Shown here: positions 10,950-21,973 of the stretch, piece by piece | Layout: each line of letters begins with the position of its first letter | Position numbering within the stretch: the first letter of the stretch is position 1 | From: Arachis hypogaea | Taxonomy: Eukaryota; Streptophyta; Magnoliopsida; Fabales; Fabaceae | Length of the DNA stretch: 64,000 nt | Assembly (NCBI RefSeq): GCF_003086295.3 | Contig: NC_092048.1 | Location: 109,074,276 to 109,138,275 of the forward strand | Reading direction: 5' to 3' | Notes under the pieces: generated by a model | The model's database searches: none | Told to the model about the DNA's origin: nothing | The model's input: the letters and a program-made list of their open reading frames with translations, nothing else | Made by a program: the position numbers and the translations under genes

Positions 10950-11560
10950 ACCAAGTGAGCGCTACACTTACTCCCAGGAGACCAAGGCACAAAGCTCTGC
11001 TCACTTTGTGAGCTGAGCACAATATGAGGCCAAGAAACAAGGAAAGGAGAAACCAAGCTCAGCTCACAAAGTGAGCATTATCGAGAGCTCACAAGGAAAA
11101 ATTCAAAGAAAATAAAGTGCAAGTGCATGCTCCAAGACTTGAACCCATGACCAAAGGGGATGAGGGAAGTGCTACTCACAAGGAAAAATAAGCCAAAAAT
11201 GGCCAAATGCATCCCCCAAGGTTCGAACCCCACACCTTGAGGAAGTAAGAAAGCAAGGCAACCAAAGAAATGGGCAGCTAATGCAAGGAGCTCTCCTTGG
11301 ATGCCCCAAGGCTCAGCTCACTTGGAGAGCTGAGCGCTACTTCTTGGTGCATAAGGCACAACGTGACACGGCCAGGGAGTGGAGCGCGCAACAAATTTGA
11401 CACGGTCCAAGGGCAGCGCGCAACAAATTGGCACCAAGGCACCAATGCTCAGCTCACTTTGTGAGCTGAGCTTTCCCCTGATGCCTCTCGCAAGCAACAG
11501 CACGCAAGGCCTCCCCACACCAAGTCTCAAAGCTCAGCTCACTTTGTGAGCTGAGCATCC
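10950..11560 (+). repeat. Palindromic word array in the 5' LTR of D
   Basis: Repeated words such as GCTCAGCTCACTTTGTGAGC and AGCTCACAAAGTGAGC form inverted repeats around CTCAC-N-GTGAG cores. At least six units are seen, between runs of ordinary sequence. The same array is in the 3' LTR at about 19830-20460. No coding sense is apparent. Confidence 0.75.
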
Positions 11561-11672
11561 CCCTGGAAGCAAATTCTCCATGGGCTGAAAATTGAATTAA
11601 AAATCTAACTTAATTCATTTCTTCACCAAATCAAAAGCCCATCCAAATTCCAAAATCCAATAATAGAAAGTG

Positions 11673-11680
11673 TATAAATA
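11673..11680 (+). promoter_or_regulatory. TATA box of the 5' LTR of D
   Basis: TATAAATA in the second half of the LTR, about 940 bp before its end. It is conserved at 20575-20582 in the 3' LTR and is a likely RNA polymerase II promoter. Confidence 0.5.
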
Positions 11681-12616
11681 GGAGCTAGTTTGATGTAATT
11701 AAGATTTTGGAACCTCTAGACTTTACTTTGAATTTTCCTTTTTAGCTTTCATTTCAATTTTGAGCTTTTTACTTTGAATTTGTATTTTTGAGAACTTGGG
11801 AGGAGAATTGATCTCTCTTCTTCTTGGTTCTTGCTTGAGCATTCTTTAATTTTCTTGCTTTGGATCTTGGGTAGAGAATTGAAGAACTTCTGTTTCAATC
11901 TCACCTTGAGATCTTGTTTAATTTTCTGCATAATTGAATTCCAATTTCCATTTACTGCTTCATCTTCTACTCTCTCTGCAATTTACTTTTCTTTGTTTCT
12001 TTTGCAATTGTTCTTGTGAGATCAAGGAAGGATTTGAGATCTAGACTTGTTATCTAGTCTCCTCCACTCCTGAGATCTTCAATCTCTTTTACATTGCTGC
12101 AAATTAAGCACTGCCTTTCTGTCTTTACAATTCTCAAAGTATTTTTACTCTTCTGTTTGAGATCCATTCCAATTCAATTCATCTTTTGCTTTGCTGTTTG
12201 ATGCACTTTAATTCTGCTTGTTTAAATTCTGTAATCCCAATTCCCAATTCCTTTTATGATTCAAGCAATTTACATTTCTTGCACTTTAAGCTTCAGCCAT
12301 TTACATTTCTTGCAATCTAAGTTTCTGCAATTTACATTACTTGAACTTTAAGATTCTGCTTCTTTACTTTCCTGCTCTTTAATTTACTGCACTTTACCCC
12401 TCTCCCTTTACATTTCAAGCAATTTAGTTTCTGCAAAGCACAAATCACTTAACCAATACTTGATTCGCTTGACTAAATCAACCACTAAACAAAAATTGCT
12501 CAATCCTTCAATCCCTGTGGGATCGACCTCACTCATGTGAGTTATTATTACTTGATGCGACCCGGTACACTTGCCGGTGAGTTTTGTGTTAGATCGTTTT
12601 CCACACATCAAGTTTT

Positions 12617-12637
12617 TGGCGCCGTTGCCGAGGATTG
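12617..12637 (+). other. Primer binding site (tRNA-Asp type) of element D
   Basis: TGGCGCCGTTGCCGAGGATT starts six bases after the LTR end and matches the 3' end of plant tRNA-Asp, with one mismatch (GAGG for GGGG). Confidence 0.85.
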
Positions 12638-12816
12638 ATTAGATTGACAATGATTAAGTGAAGTGGAGATCTAGATCTAGCATTTTTTTTTCTGTTTATT
12701 TAATTTTCGTTGTTTACATACTAACTGTTTGAATTTTTGCTTAAGCTAACTCAAACTCCATTCTAGCAATAGAGTGAAGTGTCACTGGTTCTGTGTGTTT
12801 CTTGTGCCGTGTTTGT

Positions 12817-15603
12817 ATGTCAGGGACAAGGAGAACTATACCTAACTTTCGTGAAGAAGACGAAAGAACTCTTAGAAGGTTAAGAAGAGCTGAAAGAGGG
12901 AAAAATATTGTTGGAGAAGAAGAGTCAGAAGAAGAATTCCAAGACATGGAGGAACATTCAACAAATCCACCCAATCCACCAGGTGGAGCAGCCAACAACA
13001 ACAACAATCCACCACAGAGGAGAGTTTTGGCTTCATATACATTTGCAAATCCTAGACATTGTGGGAGTAGTATTCTTACCCCAAATGTTAATGCAAACAA
13101 CTTTGAACTAAAGCCACAACTCATCACCTTAGTTCAAAACAACTGCTCTTATGGGGGAGGACCACTTGAAGATCCAAATCAATATCTGTCCACTTTCTTG
13201 AGGATTTGTGACACGGTCAAAACCAATGGAGTGCATCCTGACATCTACAAGCTGCTATTATTTCCATTTTCTCTCAGAGACAAAGCTACTCAATGGTTGG
13301 AATCCTTCCCAAGGGACAGCATAGACAACTGGGATGATTTGGTAACCAAGTTCCTTGCCAAGTTTTACCCACCTCAGAGGGTTATTAGATTGAAGACTGA
13401 AGTACAAACATTCACACAACAAGATGCTGAGCCTTTGTATGAAGCATAGGAACGATACAAGGCTTTATTCAGGAAATGTCCTCCTGGAATGTTCACTGAA
13501 TGGGATAGATTACAGAATTTTTATGAAGGCTTGACACTGAAATCTCAAGAGGCCTTAGATCATTCAGCTGGAGGTTCCTTGCAACTCATGAAAACTGCAG
13601 AGGAAGCTCAAAATCTTATTGATATGGTGGCTAACAACCAGTATTTCTTTGCTCATCAAAGGCAACACCAACCATCACAAAGGAGAGGAGTAATGGAATT
13701 GGAAGGAGTGGATTCAATCCTGGCTCAAAACAAGATGATGCAGCAGCAAATTCAACAACAATTTGAGCAAATGGCCAAGAGGATTGATAGCCTCCAAGTT
13801 GCAGCAGTTAACACTAGCCAACCATCAACCATATGGGGACAAAATGAAGAAACTCAAGAGGAGCAGCAGCAAGAACAAGTCCAGTACATGCACAACCAAA
13901 ATTCTGGGACAAATGAAGTCTATGGTGATACTTACAACCCTTCATGGAAGAACCACCTAAACCTTAGATGGAGAGACAACCATAATCAAACTCAGCAGCC
14001 ATGGCAGAGAAACTCAAACCAAAACAACTGGAAAAACACAGACCAACATAACCAGTAGAATAATAGCCAAACCACATATAGAAAACCACAAAACACCTAC
14101 CCCAATTCTAACCATCATCCATCCAATAACTAAGCCTCAAATCAAAACACTTATCCTCAACCCTCAACACCTCACAATCAACCAATCTCACAAGACTCTC
14201 AGAGGATTAACAACTTGGAGCTCTTGATGGAAAAGATGATGAAACATCAAGAGATGACATTGAGGAACCAGGAAGCCTCCATGAAAAATATGGAAAGGCA
14301 AATTGGACAACTCTCCAAGCAAATCACCATTGAAAGGCCATCAAGCTCACTACCTAGTGACACCATCCCTAATTCAAAAGAGGAGTGCAAGGCAATACAA
14401 CTGAGGAGTGGAAAGATCCTGATGAAAAATGAAGAAGCAACCAAGAAGCCCAAGGAAAGTGATAAGAAACAAGCTGAAGAAGAGAAAGCCAATGATGAGG
14501 ATGTAACAGCAAGCAAGTAAACTCAAAATCAGGCTCAAGAAAAGGATAAGCAGCCACAAAATTTGAGAAAAGAGAAGAAAATGGGAGAGGTAGCTCCAGG
14601 ACAGCAGCAAGTGGAGAAGAGCTTTACACCTCCGTTGCCATACCCTCAAAGGTTCAACAAGGAGACTAAAGACCAGCACTTCCCAAAATTTCTTGAAGTC
14701 TTCAAGAAGTTGGAGATCAATATTCCCTTAGCTGAAGCACTTGAACAAATGCCCCTGTATGCAAAGTTCTTGAAAGAACTTATCAACAAGAAAAGAAGAT
14801 GGCAAGAAAAAGAAACTGTGCTTCTCACTGAAGAATGCAGTGCACTCATCAGGAAAGGACTTCCCCCCAAAGTGGAAGACCCTGGAAGTTTCTTCTTACC
14901 TTGTACCATTGGAAGCATATTTATCAACAAAGGGATGTGTGACTTAGGAGCAAGCATAAACCTAATTCCATCATCCTTAGTGAAAAAGCTTGGTATAGGA
15001 AAGGTGAAACCAATACAAATGTCCTTGGAATTGGTGGACCAGTCAGTAGTATATCCCAAGGGAGTGATTGAAAACCTTTTAGTAAAGGTTGACAAGTTCA
15101 TTTTTTCTACGGAGTTTGTAATCTTGAACACTGAAGAAGAAGAAAACAATTCAATCATCTTGGGAAGGCCATTTTTGGCCACTGCAAGAGCCATCATAGA
15201 TGTAGAGCAAGGAGAATTAACCCTCAGGATGCATGATGAGAGTGTCACTCTGAGTGTACTGCCAGAAACACAGTTCAATCATAAAAAGAAGGATGGTACA
15301 GAAAATGACAAAGAAAACCTGCAATGGAAGGAGGGAATCAACAAGACAAACAATAGCTGCCCTCCCAAGCAAGAGATAGATGATACAACAAGTCAAAAAG
15401 AGAAAGAGACTGTACAAAATAATGAAGAAGTTCAAGAGGACATTGTAGTATTAGCAACTAAGAAAAGAAACCTCAAAAGAAAGCCTGTTGTCAAAGGAGA
15501 AGGGTCAATAAAAGGAGGGAGAAAGAATAAAAACAGAATCAAAAAGGGTTGGAAGAACAAAAAAATTTCAACAGAAGGGCTCTCCAAAGGTGACAAAGTG
15601 TAA
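12817..15603 (+). pseudogene. Gag-protease of element D, broken by four in-frame stops
   Basis: The frame opens at ATG 12817 (MSGTRRTIPNF). It runs without frameshift to the stop at 15601-15603 but is interrupted by TAG 13447, TAG 14056, TAA 14131 and TAA 14518. The first falls where the related gag of B has Trp (YEAWERYK), i.e. TGG to TAG. The gag core lies near codons 90-215; a Gln/Asn-rich stretch follows. The C-terminal third is an aspartic protease of the Athila type, with active-site CDLGASINLIP (about 14938) and the flap-side IILGRPFLATARAIIDV. Gag would build the particle and the protease would cut it. No pol follows. Confidence 0.85.
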
Positions 15604-15796
15604 TTAATATATCAACAGCTGGGAACAGAGGATCACTACACTGTTAACCAAGTACTCTCTCTTGAGCATGTGGAAATCGAGCACCAAGGGACAAAGAAGA
15701 AGCTCACAGTCAGAGGGGACAAGTTGAGGCACTACAATCATCAACCACCATAAAAGAAGGATTCAATGTCAAGCTAATGATAATAAAAGAGCGCTT

Positions 15797-15814
15797 CATG
15801 GGAGGCAACCCATG
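15797..15814 (+). ncRNA. Conserved GGGAGGCAACCC hairpin of element D
   Basis: CATGGG (15797-15802), loop AGGCAA, CCCATG (15809-15814) gives a perfect 6-bp stem, about 190 nt after the protease stop. It is preceded by GAGCGCTT. B has the same loop with stem TTGGG/CCCAA and H has AGACAA with stem GTGGG/CCCAC, so the stem varies in matched pairs. Confidence 0.6.
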
Positions 15815-16245
15815 ATTCAAGATTTTTGCTTGCTTTTAAATTCAATAAATTATGATCACCTTAGCATGATTTAGAATATACTTGACAGATACGTACAGTG
15901 TTTTGGAACATATGCCAGACCTCTAAGTTTGGTGTGCTTGACAACACACAAAAGCTACTTTTCAAGCATCTCCAGATCATATGCTTAGTCATTTCGATGA
16001 AGTATATGGCTAAACATTAAGTTTGGTGTCTGCATGTGTATCAATTGTAGAAAGATCAACTTTTGTTCAGTAAAGAAAAGAGACAATCAAAATCATGCAG
16101 AGATGAATCATGCATTGTTTTATTTTAGGAATTTATGAATTAGAATTTATGATGAAAGTATCAATTGTGACAAATTCTTGTTTTTGACATCAATTCTTTA
16201 ACAAGAGACAAGTTTGGTGTTCACCACACAATTGATCTTTCACAA

Positions 16246-16308
<63 letters not shown>

Positions 16309-16872
16309 GCAATCACTCCTTTCACCACCGTGCTTCAATTGTATCCTAAAGCATATCATTTGTGTTTAATTAGGAAAAGAAGGCTGAAGTAAGGACAAGG
16401 TAAGGGAACAGCTATGACAAGTCAAGAGAGGGGTCACATGTGCCTAGAGAGGTGCGCCAACTTTGGAAAACAAAAAAATTCTACATGCTAGTCACCTTGA
16501 GGGACGGACCCCATGCAACCAATAGTAAGAAAATCCTTGTCAATCCTCTAGAAAATATGCAAGCTGTTCATATCATAAAGTTACTAGGTTGTTCAACTTA
16601 ATCTCCACCCTTCACAAGCCATAACAGAACCATTCCCCAAGTGTGGTATTCAGCCAACTCTTTTGTTTCCTTGCCTATAAAAGAGTGAGACATCTCTTGC
16701 ATCACATGTCCCTACAAACCCTCTCTACAAACATAAATCTCTACCTCCACCTTGTGCAATTCTATACCTATACACCACCTTTCTCATAACAACAACATTC
16801 CCTTCCTCACCCTCTTAACACCACAAAATCGTACCTCAAAGCCACCCTTGTTTTGTCTTCCTGATTGCACTC
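15815..16872 (+). other. Non-coding region between the two ORFs of element D
   Basis: No ORF. It holds three copies of AAGTTTGGTGT (15924-15935, 16018-16029, 16209-16220), a long TA dinucleotide run and a pyrimidine-rich stretch just before the second ORF, which could be an untranslated leader of a subgenomic or spliced RNA (inference). Confidence 0.6.
16248..16306. repeat. (TA)n microsatellite
   Basis: An uninterrupted TA run of nearly 60 bp inside element D. Confidence 0.9.
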
Positions 16873-18456
16873 ATGGCTTCATCAAGCTCAAGGAGAAAGC
16901 CAGGCAAGGAACCAATGGTGACTGAACCTCCTACTTATGATACAAAGAGATTTAGATCTCAGTTTCATGAAGGAAAATATCATAGGTTCATGAAAACAAA
17001 GCTCATCATCTATGAAAGGTATTTTGCGCTGAAAGAAGAAGAATACCCCATAATGAAACAAATTACTAGGGAAAGAAGGTGGGACCTGCTATGCGATCCC
17101 CTCCCCAAAATTAGTGCACTCATGATCAGGGAGTTCTATGCAAATGCCGTGAAGGAAAATGAAGGCAGCCCCTCTTACAAAAGCTATGTTAGAGGAACCG
17201 AAGTGGATTTCAGTCCAGCATCTATTACAAGGGCCTTGAAGCTGAGAACCAGAACTTATGAAGAACCAAGTTATGAGGCCAGATTGCAGAACGAGAATGA
17301 TCCTGATGAAATTCTCCAGGGGATATGCTTGGAAGGCACAGACTGGGAAAGAGATTCGCAAGGAGTCCCAAGCTGATTGAAAAGAATAAATCTCATTCCT
17401 GAAGCCAAGGGATGGTATAAGATAATAAGGAGATCCATACTCCCCACGGGAAACACTTCAGTGGTCACAATCAAGCGAGCACTCTTGATATACTGTATCT
17501 TACATGGAGGAGAAATCAACCTTGCATAACTCATAGCTGATAGTATTCAAAAGATAGCTGAAAGCACAAACAAATCCACTAGGCTTGGCCATCTGAGCAC
17601 AATTCTAAGGTTGTGTACTAGAGCCGGAGTGATCTTTGAAGATGAGGACACAGAAAAAGTAAGAAGAGGAGCAGGAATAACAAGGAAAACCATGGAAGGA
17701 ATTGCTGAGGATGATGATCAAGAAGAAGGGCCCCAAAGAAGAAGAAGATCAGAGGAAGGAGGAGAACAAGCTCACGGTGCCATAGATATGAGTCAACTAC
17801 AAAGAGTTCTTGAAGAAATATCACAGCAAAATGTGATAGCACAAGAGCAGTACTCAAGATGCCAAGAGCAATATCTAGAGCACCGGGAGCAATACTTGAA
17901 AGACAGGGAGCAAAATGAAGCTTGGCAGCACAGAATGGAGGAAAGATTGGAAAGCTGGCAGCAATAATCAATGGCCCAACAACAAGAATTTCAAGCCAAG
18001 ATTCTTGAGGGACAAAGGGAACTAACAACAGGACTTCAAGAGTCATATGACAAGATGTTCCTGACCCAAGCCAAGTATGGGGAGTATACTCACAACCTGT
18101 ATCAGTGGAAGAATATTCACCACACTATTGGAGAGGTTAGACATGTGCAACAATCAGATTGTAATGAAGATGTGCAAGCAAGGTTGGAGTACTTAAGTCG
18201 TTGCATGCTAGCAATCAATCCACAAATCAAATCATTTGATCAATGCCAAGAACTTAGAGACCGCCAAACAGCAAAGTCTAAGCTTAATAACCAGGTAGCA
18301 TACCGAAGATTAGAAGAAGTTGGGCTTTTAGGTCTCACAGATTCTATTTGGGACAGAAGATGTCCTCGTGAAGAAGCTCAAGATTATGGACAGAAGAGGA
18401 AGAAGAAGAAGGGAGAATCCAGCAAATCCAAAAGAATGGAAATGCCTGACAAATAG
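16873..18456 (+). pseudogene. Second ORF of element D (plant transposon protein type), three in-frame stops
   Basis: It starts at ATG 16873 (MASSSSRRKPGKEP) and stays in one frame to the stop at 18454-18456, interrupted by TGA 17374, TAA 17527 and TAA 17965. The N-terminal half resembles the family annotated as putative plant transposon protein: RERRWDLLCDP, MIREFYANAV, YVRGTEVDFSPASI, then EILQGICLEGTDW. The C-terminal half is Gln/Glu-rich and probably coiled coil. It lies where Athila elements carry an 'env-like' ORF. I see no signal peptide or membrane segment, so an envelope role is not supported. B has a homologue at 36806. Confidence 0.75.
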
Positions 18457-19447
18457 AGGTGGTGAAGTTTCTCTTCTTATTCGTACTTAAATAAGGAAGA
18501 TGCATATCTGAAACATGACATGCCTCCAATTACTTTATGTTCTACTATTCCTTTTGTTTGCATTAATAGTTAGCTAAGAATAAACTATCTGCATAATAAT
18601 TGTTATCACTCATTAACTTGAATACTTTGTTTTGTTTTCCCTTGCTGTTTGAATAAAAGAGAAATGTTTAGTTTAGGAAAGTAATTGTTCAATGTTGCAA
18701 AAGTTAGAATGAAAGTTAGTGGTGGTATATATGTTTGATTTAATTGTTAGCTCATAGAATAAAAGCTGCAAAATGACTTGTTGCTTGAAGCCTAAGCTAG
18801 TTTGCTGCTATGACCTCTCAATTCTTGAAAGTCCCTTGGAAATAAACCAAAACAGAAAGAAAAAGAAGATGAAAAGCCAAAATTTGGCAAAGAAACAAAT
18901 AATAAGGCTAGACACCAATAACTTGGACCCTAGGACATATGCCTGTGGTGTTTATTTACTGGGATATGCTTGGACAAGTAGGTTCTAAGGAGTATTTTAA
19001 AACTTGGCAACTTAAATCAAATGATTTGGGATTGTCAACTGAAAGTCCACAATAAAGAGCAACCTAGCTACAAAGCATTTAGTGATCCAAAGAGATACTG
19101 GGCATCAATGGTCCTAGGAAGAAAAAGGTGAGCCATGTGTCTGTGGTGAAGAAATGTTGAGTGAAATTAAGCCAAAGGCCACTGCAACATTTGCCACCAA
19201 GCCTTCAATAAGAAATAAGCTCTGTAATGCAAAAGAAAGAAGAAAAGCTAACAAGGGAAATGAGCAAAAAGTGAGGAGTCATAGCAGCAACCTTGGTGAA
19301 CTCTTAAAGAAACATTGTTGTTTTGACAGCAAGTAATAAATGAGCTACTTTTGATCTGCATAAAATCCCATAGACCAAATTCAACTATCTGCCTAATAAG
19401 AACATATATACTTATCTATTTCATTATATCTTCTCTTATGTTTGATG
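18457..19447 (+). other. 3' untranslated region of element D
   Basis: No supported ORF. Two copies of a short word, atgcctgtggtg (about 18949) and atgtgtctgtggtg (about 19135), lie here; similar words lie in the same place in B. Confidence 0.55.
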
Positions 19448-19484
19448 CTTGCTTGGGGACAAGCAAGTTTTAAGTTTGGTGTTG
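19448..19484 (+). promoter_or_regulatory. RGGA-loop hairpin plus 3' priming tract of element D
   Basis: CTTGCTTG (19448-19455), loop GGGA, CAAGCAAG (19460-19467) is a perfect 8-bp hairpin. TTTTAAGTTTGGTGTTG follows and ends exactly at the LTR start. The G/T-rich tract takes the place of a polypurine tract. Confidence 0.75.
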
Positions 19485-21513
19485 TGATGACAAGTCATCT
19501 TAGCCTAGTTTTACTAGCCTTTTTCTTTATTTTTATTTGGTTTTATGCACTTTCTTGTATCCTAAGTAAGTAATTTGGAATGAAAATGCATGACTTCTTT
19601 GAATCAAACAACCACCATGTAATTGATGCTAAATCATGAGGTTTAAGCCAAATTTAATTGATTTCTAATGATTTATAAACCTTGTGAATTTGGTGATACT
19701 TTGATTGGTTGTTTTGATTAATTATAGGTGAAGAAAAGAAAAAAAGAAGAAACCGTAGCCTAAGAAGTGTGGCTCAAGAAAGGAGGAAGTGTGGCGCAAC
19801 AAACCATGAAGCTCTCTCCAAGAGCACCAAGCTCACCAAGTGAGCGCTACACTTACTCCCAGGAGACCAAGGCACAAAGCTCTGCTCACTTTGTGAGCTG
19901 AGCATAATATGAGGCCAAGAAACAAGGAAAGGAGAAACCAAGCTCAACTCGAAAAGTGAGCATTATCGAGAGCTCACAAGGAAAAATTCAAAGAAAATAA
20001 AGTGCAAGTGCATGCTCCAAGACTTGAACCCATGACCAAAGGGGATGAGGGAAGCGCTACTCACAAGGAAAAATAAGCCAAAAATAGCCAAATGCATCCC
20101 CCAAGGTTCGAACCCCACACCTTGAGGAAGTAAGAAAGCAAGGCAACCAAAGAAATGGGCAGCGCATGCTTCCCGTAGGTTTCGAACCAAGGAGCTCTCC
20201 TTGGATGCCCCAAGGCTCAGCTCACTTGGAGAGCTGAGCGCTACTTCTTGGTGCATAAGGCACAACGTGACACGGCCAGGGAGTGGGGCGCGCAACAAAT
20301 TTGACACGATCCAAGGGCAGCGCGCAACAAATTGGCACCAAGGCACCAATGCTCAGCTCACTTTGTGAGCTGAGCTTTCCCCTGATGCCTCCCCAAGCAA
20401 CAGCACGCAAGGCCTCCCCACACCAAGTCTCAAAGCTCAGCTCACTTTGTGAGCTGAGCATCCCCCTGGAAGCAAATTCTCCATGGGCTGAAAATTGAAT
20501 TAAAAATCCAACTTAATTCATTTCTTCACCAAATCAAAAGCCCATCCAAATTCCAAAATCCAAGAATAGAAAGTGTATAAATAGGAGCTAGTTTGATGTA
20601 ATTAGGATTTTGGAACCTCTAGACTTTTCTTTGAATTTTCCTTTTTAGCTTTCATTTCAATTTTGAGCTTTTTACTTTGAATTTGTATTTCTGAGAACTT
20701 GGGAGGAGAATTGATCTCTCTTCTTCTTGGTTCTTGCTTGAGCACTCTTTAATTTTCTTGCTTTGGATCTTGGGTAGAGAATTGAAGAACTTCTGTTTCA
20801 ATCTCACATTGAGATCTTGTTTAATTTTCAGCATAATTGAATTCCAATTTCCATTTACTGCTTCATCTTCTACTCTCTCTGCAATTTACTTTTCTTTGTT
20901 TCTTTTGCAATTGTTCTTGTTAGATCAAGGAAGGATTTGAGATCTAGACTTGTTATCTAGTCTCCTCCACTCCTGAAATCTTCAATCTCTTTTACATTGC
21001 TGCAAATTAAGCACTGCCTTTTTGTCTTTACAATTCTCAAAGCATTTTTACTCTTCTGTTTGAGATCCATTCCAATTCAATTCATCTTTTGCTTTGCTGT
21101 TTGATGCACTTTAATTCTGCTTGTTTAAATTCTGTAATCCCAATTCCCAATTTCTTTTATGATTCAAGCAATTTACATTTCTTGCACTTTAAGCTTCAGC
21201 TATTTACATTTCTTGCAATCTAAGTTTCTGCAATTTACATTACTTGAACTTTAAGATTCTGCTTCTTTACTTTCCTGCTCTTTAATTTACTGCACTTTAC
21301 CCCTCTCCCTTTACATTTCAAGCAATTTAGTTTCTACAAAGCACAAATCACTCAACCAATACTTGATTCGCTTGACAAAATCAACCACTAAACAAAAATT
21401 GCTCAATCCTTCAATCCCTGTGGGATCGACCTCACTCATGTGAGTTATTATTACTTGATGCGACTCGGTAAACTTGCCGGTGAGTTTTGTGTTGGATCGT
21501 TTTCCACACATCA
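19485..21513 (+). repeat. 3' LTR of element D (2029 bp)
   Basis: It runs TGATGACAAGTCATC to ...CACACATCA. Compared with the 5' LTR it has a 24-bp stretch containing a 'cccgtaggtttcgaac' word near 20164 where the 5' copy has 5 bp, plus a 1-bp deletion. Together these account for the 18-bp length difference. It carries the CTCAC/GTGAG palindrome array and the TATA box at 20575-20582. Confidence 0.92.
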
Positions 21514-21898
21514 TTTGGATGGAAAGAAAAGTGAGAAGAAAGAAAATTATAATAGTATAAAATTACATTAATACCCTTATTATAAAATAAAGTATAAATA
21601 TTTTTATTTATTCATATTTATTATATTTTCTAAATATTATAAAATATTATTATTTTATATATTTGGTTTAAATTATTTATCTAATATATTTAATATTTAA
21701 ATATAAATCTCTATTATAATAATATATTAAAATTAAATTTATATTAATATTTGTTAATAATAATATAACCAAGGGTAGTATTAGAAACACAAAATTATAG
21801 CACTTTTCTTCTTGTTTTCTTTCTTGTGATGGAAAGAAAATTTTTTTAGTGGAACCCACACAAATTTTCTTTCCTTCCTATTTTCTTTGATAACTGTC
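21514..21898. other. A/T-rich flank between elements D and G
   Basis: Purine-rich and A/T-rich sequence without an ORF. It resembles the flank left of D, so the two are one interrupted stretch. Confidence 0.5.
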
Positions 21899-21973
21899 TG
21901 TTACCGGTTGTTCTCGGGTTGTCGGTAAGTGATGAGTAGGAGAGAGAGGGGGAGACCCCGAGCTGGTGTGGAG
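21899..21973 (-). repeat. End of the 3' LTR of element G, split by element B
   Basis: It begins TGTTACCGG on the plus strand, the inverted counterpart of the LTR's other terminus (...CCGTAACA at 41195). The last five bases, TGGAG, are repeated at 40749-40753 after element B. Joined across B, the LTR of G is about 517 bp. Confidence 0.75.

Larger units (their letters stand above)
10600..12610 (+). repeat. 5' LTR of element D (2011 bp)
   Basis: It starts at TGATGACAAGTCATC, which itself contains the inverted repeat GATGAC-AA-GTCATC, and ends ...CACACATCA just before the primer site. It is nearly identical to the 3' LTR apart from scattered substitutions and one small replacement. Near 11285 this copy lacks most of a 24-bp stretch found near 20164 in the 3' LTR. 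Confidence 0.92.
10600..21513 (+). mobile_element. Element D: full-length but defective Athila-like element (family II)
   Basis: Two LTRs (2011 and 2029 bp) bracket a primer site, a gag-protease frame, a second ORF of the plant-transposon-protein type and a hairpin/polypurine tract. No reverse transcriptase, RNase H or integrase can be found, so D would depend on enzymes from relatives. Both ORFs are interrupted only by in-frame stops. Flanks TTTTG (10595-10599) and TTTGG (21514-21518) match at four of five bases and may be the target duplication. The LTR starts TGATGACAAGTCATC, as in element C, so the two share a family. Confidence 0.9.

Noticed and set aside
16873..18456. Envelope gene in the second ORF of D (and of B at 36806)
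   Set aside because: The position fits the 'env-like' slot of Athila elements, but no signal peptide, membrane segment or glycoprotein feature is visible.
10440..21898. Possible MITE made of the purine-rich flank left of D and its continuation right of D
   Set aside because: The two ends look loosely inverted, but I could not define terminal repeats or a target duplication.
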